Source: Mesostigma viride (taxonomy: Eukaryota > Streptophyta > Mesostigmatophyceae > Mesostigmatales > Mesostigmataceae). Taken from it: a stretch of DNA of 64,000 nucleotides. Position 1 is the first letter of the stretch. Each line of letters opens with the position of its first letter. Shown here in pieces: positions 32,401 to 43,900 of this stretch. A program made the translations under genes and the position numbers. Location: the NCBI GenBank assembly GCA_009746045.1, contig RPFO01000127.1, forward strand, positions 986,050 through 1,050,049. The letters are read 5' to 3'. The notes below the pieces were generated by a model. It was not told the origin of the DNA. It made no database searches and saw nothing but the letters and a program-made list of their open reading frames with translations.

Positions 32401-35400
32401 AATTCAGTCACACAACGGTCTGAAAGTGCCAAAAAACACCCATCTTACTCCTCCTAGCTGCACTAATATTCGGATGATGGTCAAACTTGGTGGCTGGCTT
32501 CTCCATGGTACCCAGATTTACTGTGCCAAGTCACACCTTGGTTGGCCACTTGGTGCTCACAGAATGGTGACGTCCAAAAGCATAAAAAACGCCGAAATTG
32601 CCAGTTTTATTCATAATTAATTCCACAAACAACACAATTAATGTCGTTTTGACCTGGAAATGGGCAGACACATTAAATATAACATATGCAGCTCAAGTAC
32701 TAAGTTGCACCCGAAATAGAGATGGGATGGCCAGAAATTATGCTGTCAACCGTCACAAATACGGTCATTTGGAGCATTTTATGGATCATTAAATGCACCC
32801 AACAGTGCAAATGAGCTCAGATTAAGCTGGAAGTAAGCAAACACTTTACTTGCAACATCTGCAGGCTGGCTGCAAAGTTGCACCTTGATTGAACACCAAC
32901 TAGTTACATGATTCTGCTGTCACGCGTCACTCTCGCGCAAAATTTGGATATATAATGCACCACAGGTAGCGCAAATGAGTTCAGACAGAGCTGAAATTTT
33001 TAATGCAATTTAAATAGAGCATGCTGAACATGATTGCCAAGTATTACCTCAGTCACACCACAGATGACGATGTGTCACAGTGACACGTGACAGCAGCCAA
33101 CATCATATAATATTTCCTTACAAGTTCACACCCCATAACAGTACGAGCTGAGGTAAGGTTGAACTCCAACTTGGTTATCTCCACCCATACATGTGGCATG
33201 CACTTCATCATGGAAATACATGAACAGTTGTCTCTTTGATACATCAATAGTATTAACTACCAACATTCCAATGGTGGGGCGTGTTGAGAGAGAGCAACTA
33301 GTTGGCAAGTCAAATAGTGGTTCGAAGCAAACATGGCTGCACACTACATTTGCTTGCAGTTGCTATCTAACATCTCTAGCACATTAACTAGCCAGCTAGC
33401 TCGCATGCCAAACAATCTTCTAAAGGTGCATGGGCATTTTTTTATGTGTTGTTCATCGTGCACCCTGGACTACCAATCCTAGTGAAGCATGGGCTATGCA
33501 CGGCAGATGGAGGATGTGGCCATGGGCATGCCATGAGCAGATGCCAGCGAAGGTGCTGGCAGCAGGCAGGTCAGGCAGCAGTAGTGGGATCTAGTGATGC
33601 AGAAGAGAGTGGCACATGTGGTAGAAAGTAATGCAGATGGCAGTAGTATGGCCAGTGGCACGAGGCAGCGATCATGAAGGCTATCGTTATGCAGATAGAC
33701 GTTATGGTCTAGCCTTGAGGTTATGTTGCTACTGCTGCATGATGGAAGGGAAATTTATGTGGCAGGTGGCACGGTACAGCCAACAGTGGTGTAGTGTGCA
33801 AACCAACTCATTGGGGTGGGCTTGTGGTGAAAGCTCTCCATTCAGATTTCCGTGGCAACACACCAGGTCATGATATTCTGTGGTGCTGGCAAGTGGTAGT
33901 GACAGATTGATCATGCCAGTGATTGATAGCAATGGTGAGCAGTAGGGTGCCTTCTTTGATACTACTGGCATTATCTGTTGTGCCAGGTGCCAGCTATGTC
34001 AGCTGCCGATGCTGCTAAATGTGGCCCCAGTTTCTGGTGCTACGATAGAAGAGATGAAGAGGGCCGGCAGGAACTTGTGGCTGCAATCACGATCAAGGCT
34101 GCGATGGGCGAAGTCAATATGGCAGATTGTGGCAGCAATGGTGCAGGGCCTGGCGTTATCGTTAATGGCAGATTCCATACTGAGTTGTAGGGACACTGCC
34201 AGCAGTTACACCAACAGGCGAGACTCATGGTGGTGGACGTTGCTCCTGGTGGGAGTCTATAATATCTGTCACATGGGTATGCGCACACGATGCACCTGGT
34301 GGTCCTCCATGCTAACGACAGGAATGTTGGTATTGCTATGCAATCGTGGCACTGCTAACAACGGCGTAACAGTGGTAGGTGTGTTGGGGTGGTGGGGAGT
34401 GATGTGGCAGTGGTGTGGCAGCAAGCACTTTGGTAATCGTTATTGTGATGTTGTTGTGAGCCCGTAGAAGGTGTCCTGGTGAGATTCATGCCTCTTACGC
34501 AATGCTGTAAGCCCATTGTGCACTCTGTTGTGCCCGCAACAATATTCATCATCATAGGCAGCAACCATATCAAAGACAAATCAGCCCCCTTCCATGTATA
34601 GTACTTAATTCTCAGCCTGCTTCAACATATCTGAATGTAACAAGGGCAATGAATCCTGGGTTTCCCAAGGCAGCAACAACATCTGCGCACTTCACATACC
34701 TGGGCTCCCCCCTGGTTTCTTCGTGCCTCCCAGCCCCAGATCAGAACACGCCGCCCATCATTGATAAACATGGTGCATTATAATCTGGCCAAGGAAAGAG
34801 GTTGAAATACTTACCAACAGGTCCGCTAAAGTGGAGCCCCAGCAGCGTGTTGTATGGCCTGTGAAAGCTGGATAAGCTCCAGGGTTGCACATCAACACAC
34901 CTATATGTGCTGACTGTTGAATACAGGACATGTACCTTCTGTTTGTTGCCTTCAGGCTCAGCTTTCCTACGCCATGAATTACACTTGGAAGAATGAACAG
35001 GCGCACATCACGCTGTTTGGGGAGGCTGGCCATGGCTTACGTCTCCCTCTCGAGCAGCGATGCTTGACGAGGCGTCCGGCGTAACATGAACGAGGCGCTT
35101 TCACGAGCCTCGGGGAAAGAGACAGGCAGAAAATCTGGAAGGGGAACGGGGCTGGCTTCACCCTACCTTGGATCCGGATGCCGAAAAAGCAGGTTCCACT
35201 GTACAGCGTCGACTCAACCAGCGCAATGCGTATTCATGCTTCATTTCGCAACGATCGCAGGCGATATTCAGTGATGAGCGCAGGTCTACACTACAGAGCC
35301 AGCAAAAAATCAGGCTGGGCTTCGCTCTAGAAGTTGTTGAAGCGCCCTGCGCAAATGGGATGACAAAAATGAAAGAAACGAGGGAGTGGCATATTTTTAC

Positions 35401-36044
35401 GTGCGTTGCCATGATCAGCCCCGCACGCACCCTCCCGGCAGTTCCAACTGCTGCGGCAACGAGGCATTTACAATGGCAGTCGTTTTAACAAAAAGTTTTT
35501 CGGTCAAAATTTTTTGAATTAGTCATAGAACCGTGCGAGCGGCTTACCTTGAACTACACTGTCGCCGTGTTCGATAAGTTTCCGGTGTGACTTTTTGGGG
35601 GTCCACTGCAAAATGCAGCGGACCTGACCCGACCTCGCGAAAATGCCCGCCCTTTTTCTGTTTTCCTGAAAAAATGGACCGATTTCTTTAGGATAAAAAA
35701 ATATCTACGTGAAGTAGATGAGTTATGAAGGCTCAAAATCAATTCGCTGTCCGTAATGTGTTCTCAGGACGGTCGCTAGGATTTTCACGGCCGCCATGGG
35801 TGCTGCGTGACTTTTTGCCTCGTCGTCACCTTCCCGCCTACCAGATTTTCGGGATCTCGCGCCAATTTGGTGACGGAGTAAGATGGTCGTTTTTGGCGGG
35901 GCTCGGACCGTTGTGCAGATCACTTGCATTCGATGCGCCTTTTTAAGACGCACTTGCTAGTATAATCGGTAACGACTGAAACGCAGCTAGCGGATGAAGT
36001 AACTACGCACCTTCAGGACTTGTCATAGCTGCTTGTAAGCAGCT
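32401..36044. other. Unassigned intergenic DNA
   Basis: 3.6 kb with no convincing coding frame or repeat. A minus-strand ATG at 35033 opens MASLPKQRDVRLFILPSVI and could end in a donor near 34940, but no further exon was found. Confidence 0.4.
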
Positions 36045-37875
36045 ATGACGACTCCAAAAGCAAAACGAGGTTTGGAAAAGGAGCTTTCCGGCTCCCAGTC
36101 CAACCCACTCGCCATCGTCCTTGCCCAGCCATCTGGGCCCGCAAACCCCTCGCCAGCAAACCCATCGCCAAGCGCCTCGCCAGATCGAGCCCAAGAAACT
36201 CTGCTACGACACATGCAACGTTGGCGACAGTACCTAGATTACGCATGCAGTTTACGTTCAGCGGCTGGCTGCGACTGCATGACCGACGCACACTGCGCCG
36301 AGATATCAGTGCCAGTACTAACTGGAACACAAGCTCTGTGGGCCCGAGGGGCCCATCCCCGCCGGCCGACAACGTGGATGAGCTAGTAGTTCCTCGCCCA
36401 GCCAGCATTCAACCATCGCCTCGCCATCCTCTTCAGCTTCTTCAAGCTAACTGAACGCGACCTCGTCGCTAGGCTCCGCAACCCAGCCCGGCCTGCGCAG
36501 CAGGCAGCCACACCGGCAGCCCTCCCTCTGCAAGGATGACATCCGAGCATTGCTGGAGGAGCACGTGACCTGGCCGCTGGCCGAGAAGATGACACAGTTG
36601 ATGACCGCAGCGCTCAACGTACTGTGGAGGCCAAGGCCTCCGATACGGAAACCAAGCTATAGGTTGCACACAAGCTAAGTTCAACCTCGATCAGCTCACG
36701 GCACTGCAGACCGCGGCGCAGGCCTCTGATGCACATGCCGCCCTCCGGCTCTCCCGCCTCAACCATGCAGTGTCCAGGTGGATCGGCAAGTGCGGCGTGC
36801 TCATGAAGAGCTTGAAGCCATCACCGCCCACACCGAGGCCCTGGCCACACAGGTCCCAAGGATAGCGGAGCAGACGGCCGGCCACCATTGCATCCCAGCC
36901 ACCCCGCCTTCCCGAGGGGTATGCTCCTGTTTTCTCACCACGGGCCCCGCGGCGCCCGTTGCTAGCCAGGGTAGAAGTCCGCAGGTGGAGGTTATTATTG
37001 GTCCTGAGGATAGCCACTATACACTACCGCCTCGTCTGCCATTACAGTAGAGGACAGCTCGGATGAGGATTATATCCCCATCTATAGTGCTTAACGGTAA
37101 CTTGGGGGAGGATGCAGACGATATTTGTTTAAACTTTTGTGCAATTATTTTTCTAATGAGATTAGCATAGTACTCCGTGGCATGCCTTTGCGCATGACAC
37201 GCAAGTACTTACTTACTTAATTAAACTTATCCCAGCTGCACCCCGGCAGGATATGCTGGCGACCTCCCGCCGCGCTCTCCTATGCGAACCATGCTGCTGC
37301 GGTCAGCGACCGCCTCAGTCAACCACTGACGCCATCGCCACTCGAAACTCCAGGAGCTGGAGGACCAGTCCGCCAGGCCGAACAACGGGAGGCCACCGAC
37401 CGCGCTCGCCGCGAGTGCCGAGTGGTGCTGCGTCGTTTCCCCTGGGCACCAGTCTGAAGCCAGGTGAGACCTTAACCACCCTTGCCGATGAGCTCAAGGA
37501 CCAGCCGGCTTCATGGGCCTGGTAGGTGACTCAGGTAGAACTGCGCGGGTGCCACCGCCTTCGATCCCCACTCACTGGACAAGGCGGCTCCCCTGCACCA
37601 TGCAGTCCGTTGCTGAACACCTTCCCCTCCCCTGAGAACAAGCGGCGGTTCCTTTCTCGTCGCAAGAGGTTGCACGACCTCACCTGGACGCTGGACGACG
37701 ACCTGACCCCCACTCAGCAGCAGCAGCAGCGACGCGACCTGCATGGCCTACTAAATACCTCTGCCACTGCCGGCCGCCACATGCAGGACCCCCAGAAGCC
37801 CAAGGTGTACTGGGGGGGCGGGTACCTGATAATTGATCAACCACAAGATGTGGACGCCCGGCCCCCTGCGGGCTA
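36045..37875 (+). mobile_element. LINE ORF1-type unit (family B), disrupted
   Basis: ATG at 36045 (MTTPKAKRGLEKEL) opens an ORF1-like protein. A coiled-coil region around CKDDIRALLEEHVTW follows. After an internal insertion, the RRM-like part reads RRECRVVL-type residues, LTTLADELKDQ, ELRGCHRL, then KRRFLSRRKRLHDLTW with LDDDLTPTQQQQ. ORF1 proteins of this kind bind RNA in LINE particles. Frames are shifted several times. Its intact-looking relative is at 49.4-50.5 kb. The 3' UTR continues to 38139 and resumes at 45971 after the LTR element. Confidence 0.75.
36907..37225 (+). mobile_element. LINE family A 3' end nested in the ORF1 unit
   Basis: Carries the FSPRAPR-type ORF2 C-terminal coding segment, the 3' UTR and TTGCGCATGACACGCAA followed by (ACTT)n. 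The flanks ATCCCAGCCACCCCG on the left and ATCCCAGCTGCACCCCG on the right look like an imperfect target duplication. The paralogue at 49.94 kb lacks the insert. Confidence 0.7.
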
Positions 37876-38139
37876 GAATAGCCCTACTAGCTTGTAATCA
37901 TTGGTAGTCACTGCAGCAATGGCAGCCATGCCTAAGTAATTTTCTGATCCAGGCAGCCATGCCTATGTAATGTTTGCATAGCCGTGCCATGCACCATACG
38001 TACCTAGTCACGTGCATGCACCACTAACACACGGTACACAACCATGCAGCCAAAGCCTTAGCTTTAAATAGCCCTTGTACAGCCATGCTACATCATCATG
38101 GCCGCTATGATCAGATTACTTGCGCCCCACGCTCCTTGT

Positions 38140-38756
38140 AGTTAACGTAAAGGATTTACGTTAGATGGATAGAGATTGTTACGCTCTTTCCAACGGCACC
38201 TTGAACGCCTCATTTGGTTAAGGAACGTAAAAGTTATGACGTTTCCTAGGCTGTGCCGACAGTACCCGGCGCGCCACTGTGGGCGCGTACGGACACAGGA
38301 TGTACAAGTGTCACTTTGATAGTCCGCAGGACGTTGACAGGACTTGTACAGGACTTGATGGTCAATTGATAGGTAGGCGCACTGTAGCGCGCCAGGACCT
38401 ATGAGACAATTGATGCTGACTAGTGTACGGATAGGTCCACAGGACTAGCCGTATGGACAATTGATAGATCTGCGCGCCAAAGGCGTGCCAGAGTCTGTGT
38501 AATCAATTGATTGACAGTTCAGCTGTGACAGTGCAGCTGAATACTTGGACGCGTCCCTAGTAAGCTATATGAGTGACTTGGTCACACCGGGACGCTAGTT
38601 CTTGCGTGCACGTTCTCTTGGCACTGCGACCCTGTCGTCTGTGCTGCGTGCAGTCTTGGAAGTGACGTGACTTACGTCTGTGTTTCCTGATTGTTAATAA
38701 AGGCAACTTCCTGCAAGAACCATGGCGGAATTCGTGGCATTCTTACCCTCACAACT
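38140..38756 (+). repeat. 5' LTR
   Basis: 617 bp, AGTTAACG at the start and CACAACT at the end. Contains an AATAAA at 38696-38701, a likely poly(A) signal marking the R region, and a CCATGG shortly after it. Confidence 0.95.
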
Positions 38757-38780
38757 CGTATTACACGCTCTGTCAAAAAG

Positions 38781-39491
38781 ATGCCAAATTCGGAAGAATT
38801 TCGGATTCCGGACGATGAGGAAATAGCCGCTCCGCCGGCTGGTTCTTCGTCAAGACCAACTGTGCCGTCGTGGCAACAATTGCTCGACGAAGTTACAGTT
38901 TCGCTCGACGAGCTTCATCGTCAGCAGCGTGCAGCTCACGCATTGCTCGGGGATAACCCCGAGGACCCCGATTTGCCAGCACTGGTGCCGGCAATCCGCA
39001 ACCTGTTGGACCAGATTCGAAACATTTTATCGACATTTACGGTCCAGGTGCGGGGAGGTTTGCGGTCGGTGACCGAAGTCACGACTGCCATTGAGGAGTT
39101 GGACAACGTCCTCTCTTCACTCACCGGTTACCAGAGAAACCTGCAAAACTGGGCATCGCTTCGCACGGGGGGCGCGCCGGCGGTGTCAACAAATTTGTTT
39201 CAGGATCTCGCGCTGTTATCGCTGCTCACTCGCGGCGTACGCAGTCGCGAGCGCCAGGTTTTAATTAACCTGGTGGCATTTCTCGCCTCTGTGCGAGAGT
39301 GGATTCCCGCGGGGTGGGAATTATTGACGATCTTTACACATCCTCTGCGCCTCGTCGCGCGTCGGCGCGTCGCAACTTACGCGGCGGGGAGCACGCCGGT
39401 TTTAATTCATACCGGTGCAGGTCCGGAGCTGGATATGGAGGATCGTGAGTTCGTATACACGTACTGCGACTTCAGGGGCCTTGACTACTAG
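38781..39491 (+). CDS. Extra ORF upstream of gag in the LTR element
   Basis: ATG at 38781, 25 bp after the 5' LTR, opens 236 codons starting MPNSEEFRIPDDEE. No family recognised. Residues 30-125 look helical with regular Leu/Ile/Val spacing (LLDQIRNILSTF, AIEELDNVLSSL), compatible with a coiled coil. A hydrophobic stretch follows (VLINLVAFLASVREW) and a short basic patch VARRRV. It lies where Copia elements normally begin gag, yet a separate gag with a zinc knuckle follows 167 bp later. It may be an accessory structural protein. Confidence 0.6.
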   Translation: MPNSEEFRIPDDEEIAAPPAGSSSRPTVPSWQQLLDEVTVSLDELHRQQRAAHALLGDNPEDPDLPALVPAIRNLLDQIRNILSTFTVQVRGGLRSVTEVTTAIEELDNVLSSLTGYQRNLQNWASLRTGGAPAVSTNLFQDLALLSLLTRGVRSRERQVLINLVAFLASVREWIPAGWELLTIFTHPLRLVARRRVATYAAGSTPVLIHTGAGPELDMEDREFVYTYCDFRGLDY

Positions 39492-39658
39492 TCGGCCTAA
39501 TTTTCTTCTGCAGTACTTGTCGACATTTTTTTGTCGAATTTCGGCGGCAATTCGCGGGGCGGCAGCGACACCGGCGCAGGCGGCAGAGGCGACACAAAAA
39601 TTTTGTACATATTTTCTGCTGCTTGTTAAGGTGTTCTTTGAATAGCTGGTAGTGCAGG

Positions 39659-40773
39659 ATGGCTGAGGGACGCCGTAGCAAGGGTCCAGCCAGTGGGAAT
39701 AATAATGGGGGTGCTGGTAGTGGAACCGCTCACGTAGATGACGTGGGGCTTACCGGAGAGATTACCAACCTTCCTCACAATAATAATAATGCACAAGCTA
39801 TTCATGGCTTTGATCTTACCACACAGGGTCTTTTAATTGTCAATCAGTTGCAGCCTGTAACCTCAGACTCCAAGCCTAAGCAGGCTGAAGAGTTTGTGGA
39901 GGGATTGGAAGGGTTCCCTAGCTTGTACGGTGGTACAAATTACTATCAAATCTGGATAGGCAGTAGCACTTTTGGCAAGTGTACTGACCAGATTAAGGAC
40001 CTAACCAGGGAGTGCAAAAAGGCCAATAAGGCCTGGGCACTGTACGTGGCTGAGCTGAAGGAGCTGCTGGAGGATCAGAGGAAGAAGTGGGGATCCATTG
40101 GCAGGACAAGTACCAAGGGTGGGAGGTCAAGGGGGACCTGATCCAGAACTTTCTCAACTATTGTAAGATGGTTGAGGAGGGCAGGGCTCACGGCTTTAAT
40201 GTCGCTGATAACATAGCCCTAACCAACTGGCTCAAGGTTTCTGGGCTGGATAAGGCGACACGTGGCTCCTTAAAAGTCATGTGTGCCCCACACTCTACCC
40301 TGAAGGCCTACAAGGTCATCATTAAACAAGCTCTCGAGGCAGAGGAGCTGTTTGAGGGTGGAGTGCCAGCAGTGAAGGCTACCCAGGCAGGCGGGCGTAC
40401 CCAGGGTGGCTCCAAGACGTCTGAGGCTGACCGAAGCCAAGGAGGGCGTAGGGGCAACCATCACAAGCGCAAGGGAGATCATTCACCTGATTCTGACAGG
40501 AGGTCACACTCCAAGTCGGTGTTCAGGCGGGTGGGTGGTCAGCCCAAGCAGGGCAACGCGTCTGACAATGGGGGCAGTGGCCAGGGCAAGTCCAAGATAC
40601 AATGCTACCTGTGCAAGGGGTGGGGGCACATCAAGAAGGAGTGTCCCAGCTTCAAGAAGTCCCAGGGCCAGGGCAGCAACAAGAATAACAACAACAACAA
40701 GAAGAACAACAACAAGTCCCAGGCAGGCCAGCCTTCAAAGGGCAGTCAGCAAGAAGACAACAAGGAGCAGTGA
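39659..40773 (+). CDS. gag: gag of the LTR element, with frame change at 40087-40092
   Basis: ATG at 39659. The first frame runs to 40141, but the conserved Copia-type gag (UBN2-like) continues one frame over, from about 40087 to a TGA at 40771-40773. The switch is at AAGTGGGGATCC, a four-G run; one additional G would join the frames. This could be a programmed -1 shift, a point deletion or a sequence error. Near the C terminus the CCHC knuckle CYLCKGWGHIKKEC (about 40600-40644) is followed by Asn/Lys/Gln-rich sequence. The protein would form the particle and bind RNA. There is no overlap with pol, which starts 141 bp later. Confidence 0.8.
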
Positions 40774-40914
40774 CTGTCTGAGGCAACCCCTACACACCTT
40801 AATTCACCCAAGGGGGAGGCCAGGTGCTCCAATGCAGATTTTATATCTGGGCAACAAGAGGGTGATCTCCAGGTTCAGTGTGGCCCCAGGTCACCTGGAG
40901 AGGTACAGGTTCCT

Positions 40915-43900
40915 ATGAAGACGTCCTTGACAGCTGATGCAGCTGTAAGTATGTCTGACCCTATGCATCCTCGTGCTGGGCACGAGGGTGGACCTCTCAT
41001 TTTGAGAGAAACCAATGTACAACCACAGAGGGGTGTGAAGGCCTCTGGTGGTATGCATGTGGTCCCTGCTGGCGGTCCAGGTGTTGGGCATGAGCAGGGT
41101 GACTCAGGCTCTGAGTCAGAACAGGATGGAAGTCAGCATGGTGATGCTGGACAACCTGACAGCACAGTCCTGACTGTGCCAGGGACTGCTTCCTCTGTGT
41201 ACCAGGAGTTGGGTGCCCGAATCCACAACATGTTTGGGCATGCCACTTCTCTGTCAAACAACTTTGCCTTCCGTATGGGCAGGGCACCCCTTCTTAAGGC
41301 GTGTCAGCAAGCTGCCTCACGGTGTAAGTGCCAGTTGTCCTCCAACAAGCCCAGGAAATCACATGCCAAAGCTCTACCTCAGAGCATTGGTGATCTGCAG
41401 TGTGATATCCAACACATCAGGGGCATGCAACTGTTGGTGTGCGTGGACAGGTACACGAAATACAAGGTGCTGGAGCATTTACCTTCTATGAAGAACAGGT
41501 ACTTGCTGGCTGCCCTGCAGAATGTAAGAGCCAAGTTTCCTACCACAAGGATCCAGGTGGACATGCAGTTTCAGCATCTCAAGGGTGATCCTACCCTTCC
41601 TGAGTTGCTGGTTACACCTAGGGAGGCTCATGGGCAGCAGGGTGCTATCGAGAGGGCAATCCAGGAGGTCAAGAAATTGATCATCTCTGAAGACTGGGTA
41701 CCCTTGTCTGCACCTGCACTTGTCAGGAGTGCATGGCTGAGGAACGTGGAGCAGCAGCTGAACAGCAGGGTTAACTTCTACTATGATGGAGTTGCTGTCA
41801 GCCCAATGGGTCTATATCATGGCCTGTGCCCACCACATGTGCTGGAGGGCTGGAAACATGCTGCACATGTCACCTTTGCCAAGCTGAGGGAGAAGGACCG
41901 GGGTTGGAAGATGCTGGAGCCACAAGTGGGTCAGAAGGTCCTAGCTTGGAAGGAACCTAGCCTTTATGGCAAACGTGGTAGCTGGAGTCCTGGGGTGGTT
42001 ACCCAGGTTGATGAAGCTAGCCACGCATGCTTGGTCAGCATGGAGGACGAACCAAAGCATGTACACCGGCTGAGTTGGTCATATGTCAAGCCTAACCTGA
42101 TGAATGAGGGCAGTCAGGCACAAGGCTCACAGGATCTGCAGGATTTTCAGGTCCCAGGTGACATCACTGACGCAACGACCACATCTGTTGCAGGGGAATC
42201 TGTCAGCCCTGGCCAGGTTGCAGAGGTACTTGTTGAACAGGCTGCAAGGTCAACAGCTGGGGAGTCAACTGTCAAGCCCAAGGCACTAACCAAGCCCAGG
42301 GGGACAAGTTTGGCTGGATTGATTGGGGCTCTACAAAGGGCCAAGAAGCAGCCCAAGGTAGCCAAGCTCAGGTGGCATGGCAATCTGGGGCTGGACACTG
42401 CCTTAGAGGTAGACACTAATTCTCAGGTCTCCATTATTGGGACCAGGGCTGCAGCAGGGTACAGCATGTCTGAACCCAGCTATCAGTTTGTGTCTGACTT
42501 CAGTGGCGGGGTACACGTGAAGGTACTGGGTGAGGTATTCATTCCTATCCTTGGACAGGACACTGCTTTTTGTGTCTTGGAGGGCTATCAAGGACCTGCT
42601 CTTCTGGGGCAGAATTTCCTATGCCAGGATGGGGTAGTGATCACGTCCTCTCTCCTGACTAAGGAAGGGGCTGGTCAGGTCCCACTGATTAATTTCAGGA
42701 CCACTCACCTATCACGTGCAGTAACCAGGACGGTTAAGCGTGTGCAAGTGTGCCAGGGGCAGGAGCCCTTGGTTGATGACCTCATACTGCCAGCTGCTAG
42801 TCATCCAAGCAGTTTGGGCATTGGTCCTCACTCACTTGCTGGACACAGCCCTATCAACTACCAAGGCCTGGTGAAGCTCATGTCCTCTCCCATTATGTGT
42901 CCCCAGGTCACACTGGGTCTGATTAAATCTGGGGAGGACTGGATCTCCAAGAAATGCGTGGAACCTGTCAATGACCTGCCTCCTGCACGACGTCTACTCA
43001 AGCTCAAGTTTGTCATCAAGATGAAGGAGGTGGACGGGGTCAAGGTACCACATGTCAGGCCAGTGCTGAATGAGTTCAAGGGTACTGGTGAGTGCACTGC
43101 TGAGGAGTTGTATACCCCTGGCATGCTGCATGATACTTGGAGGCTGCTGCTGTGTGTCTTTCTAGGCCTTCTCAACAAGGGCTTGGACTATGGCTCAGTG
43201 GTGATAGACTTCAAGAGGGCATTTCTGGAGGGTGATGCAGATGTGGCACAGGAAAAGTGGGAGGGCAAGACGCCTTTCTATGTTAGGGTGCCTGCTGTAT
43301 GGAAAAGGGACATCCACACGGAGTTCCTTAAAATCCTCAAGGGCCTGGAGGGCCTGAGGTCAAGTCCAATAATCTGGAGGGAGACTCTCAACCGTTTCCT
43401 GAAGGAGCATTGCAACTTGAAGGTCTCTCCTGTAGACCCCTGTCTGTTTCTGGGGCAATGGGAAGGCCTGCCAGTGTATGCTTCGCTGCACGGGGATGAC
43501 CTACATCTGATAGCTCCCACGTCGTGGCTTAAGGAGCTGATCTCCATCATTAAGTCCAAGTTTCCTCTGGGTAGGGAGCAATGGCAGGTGGAGAATGAGC
43601 CTCTGCTGTTTGTGGGCATGGAGGCCACACTGGTGAAGAAGGGAGGGGAGTGGCGTATGCTGCTGGTGGGGGGCAATGACTATCAAGAGACCCTCATTAG
43701 CAAGCTTCCTCCAACCATCACACAGGCACTGTGTCCCATGGTGAGGGGCATGGTTGCTTGGGTGGCAGGCATTTCCAGGCCAGACCTTATGGTCATAGCC
43801 AGGTTGCCTGATGACATGCTGGTGGAGCTAGGGTCTGCCAAGGTGGCTGATCAGGTCAGGGCTTCATCTGGCATTCTGTTGTCTGCAGTGGATTTATCAC

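Noticed and set aside
34758..35033. Minus-strand ORF MASLPKQRDVRLFILPSVI... as a small gene
   Set aside because: ATG context and a possible donor exist, but no further exon or known domain could be found; left as unassigned.
36003..36408. Overlapping antisense ORFs at 36.0-36.4 kb
   Set aside because: Shadows of the plus-strand LINE ORF1.
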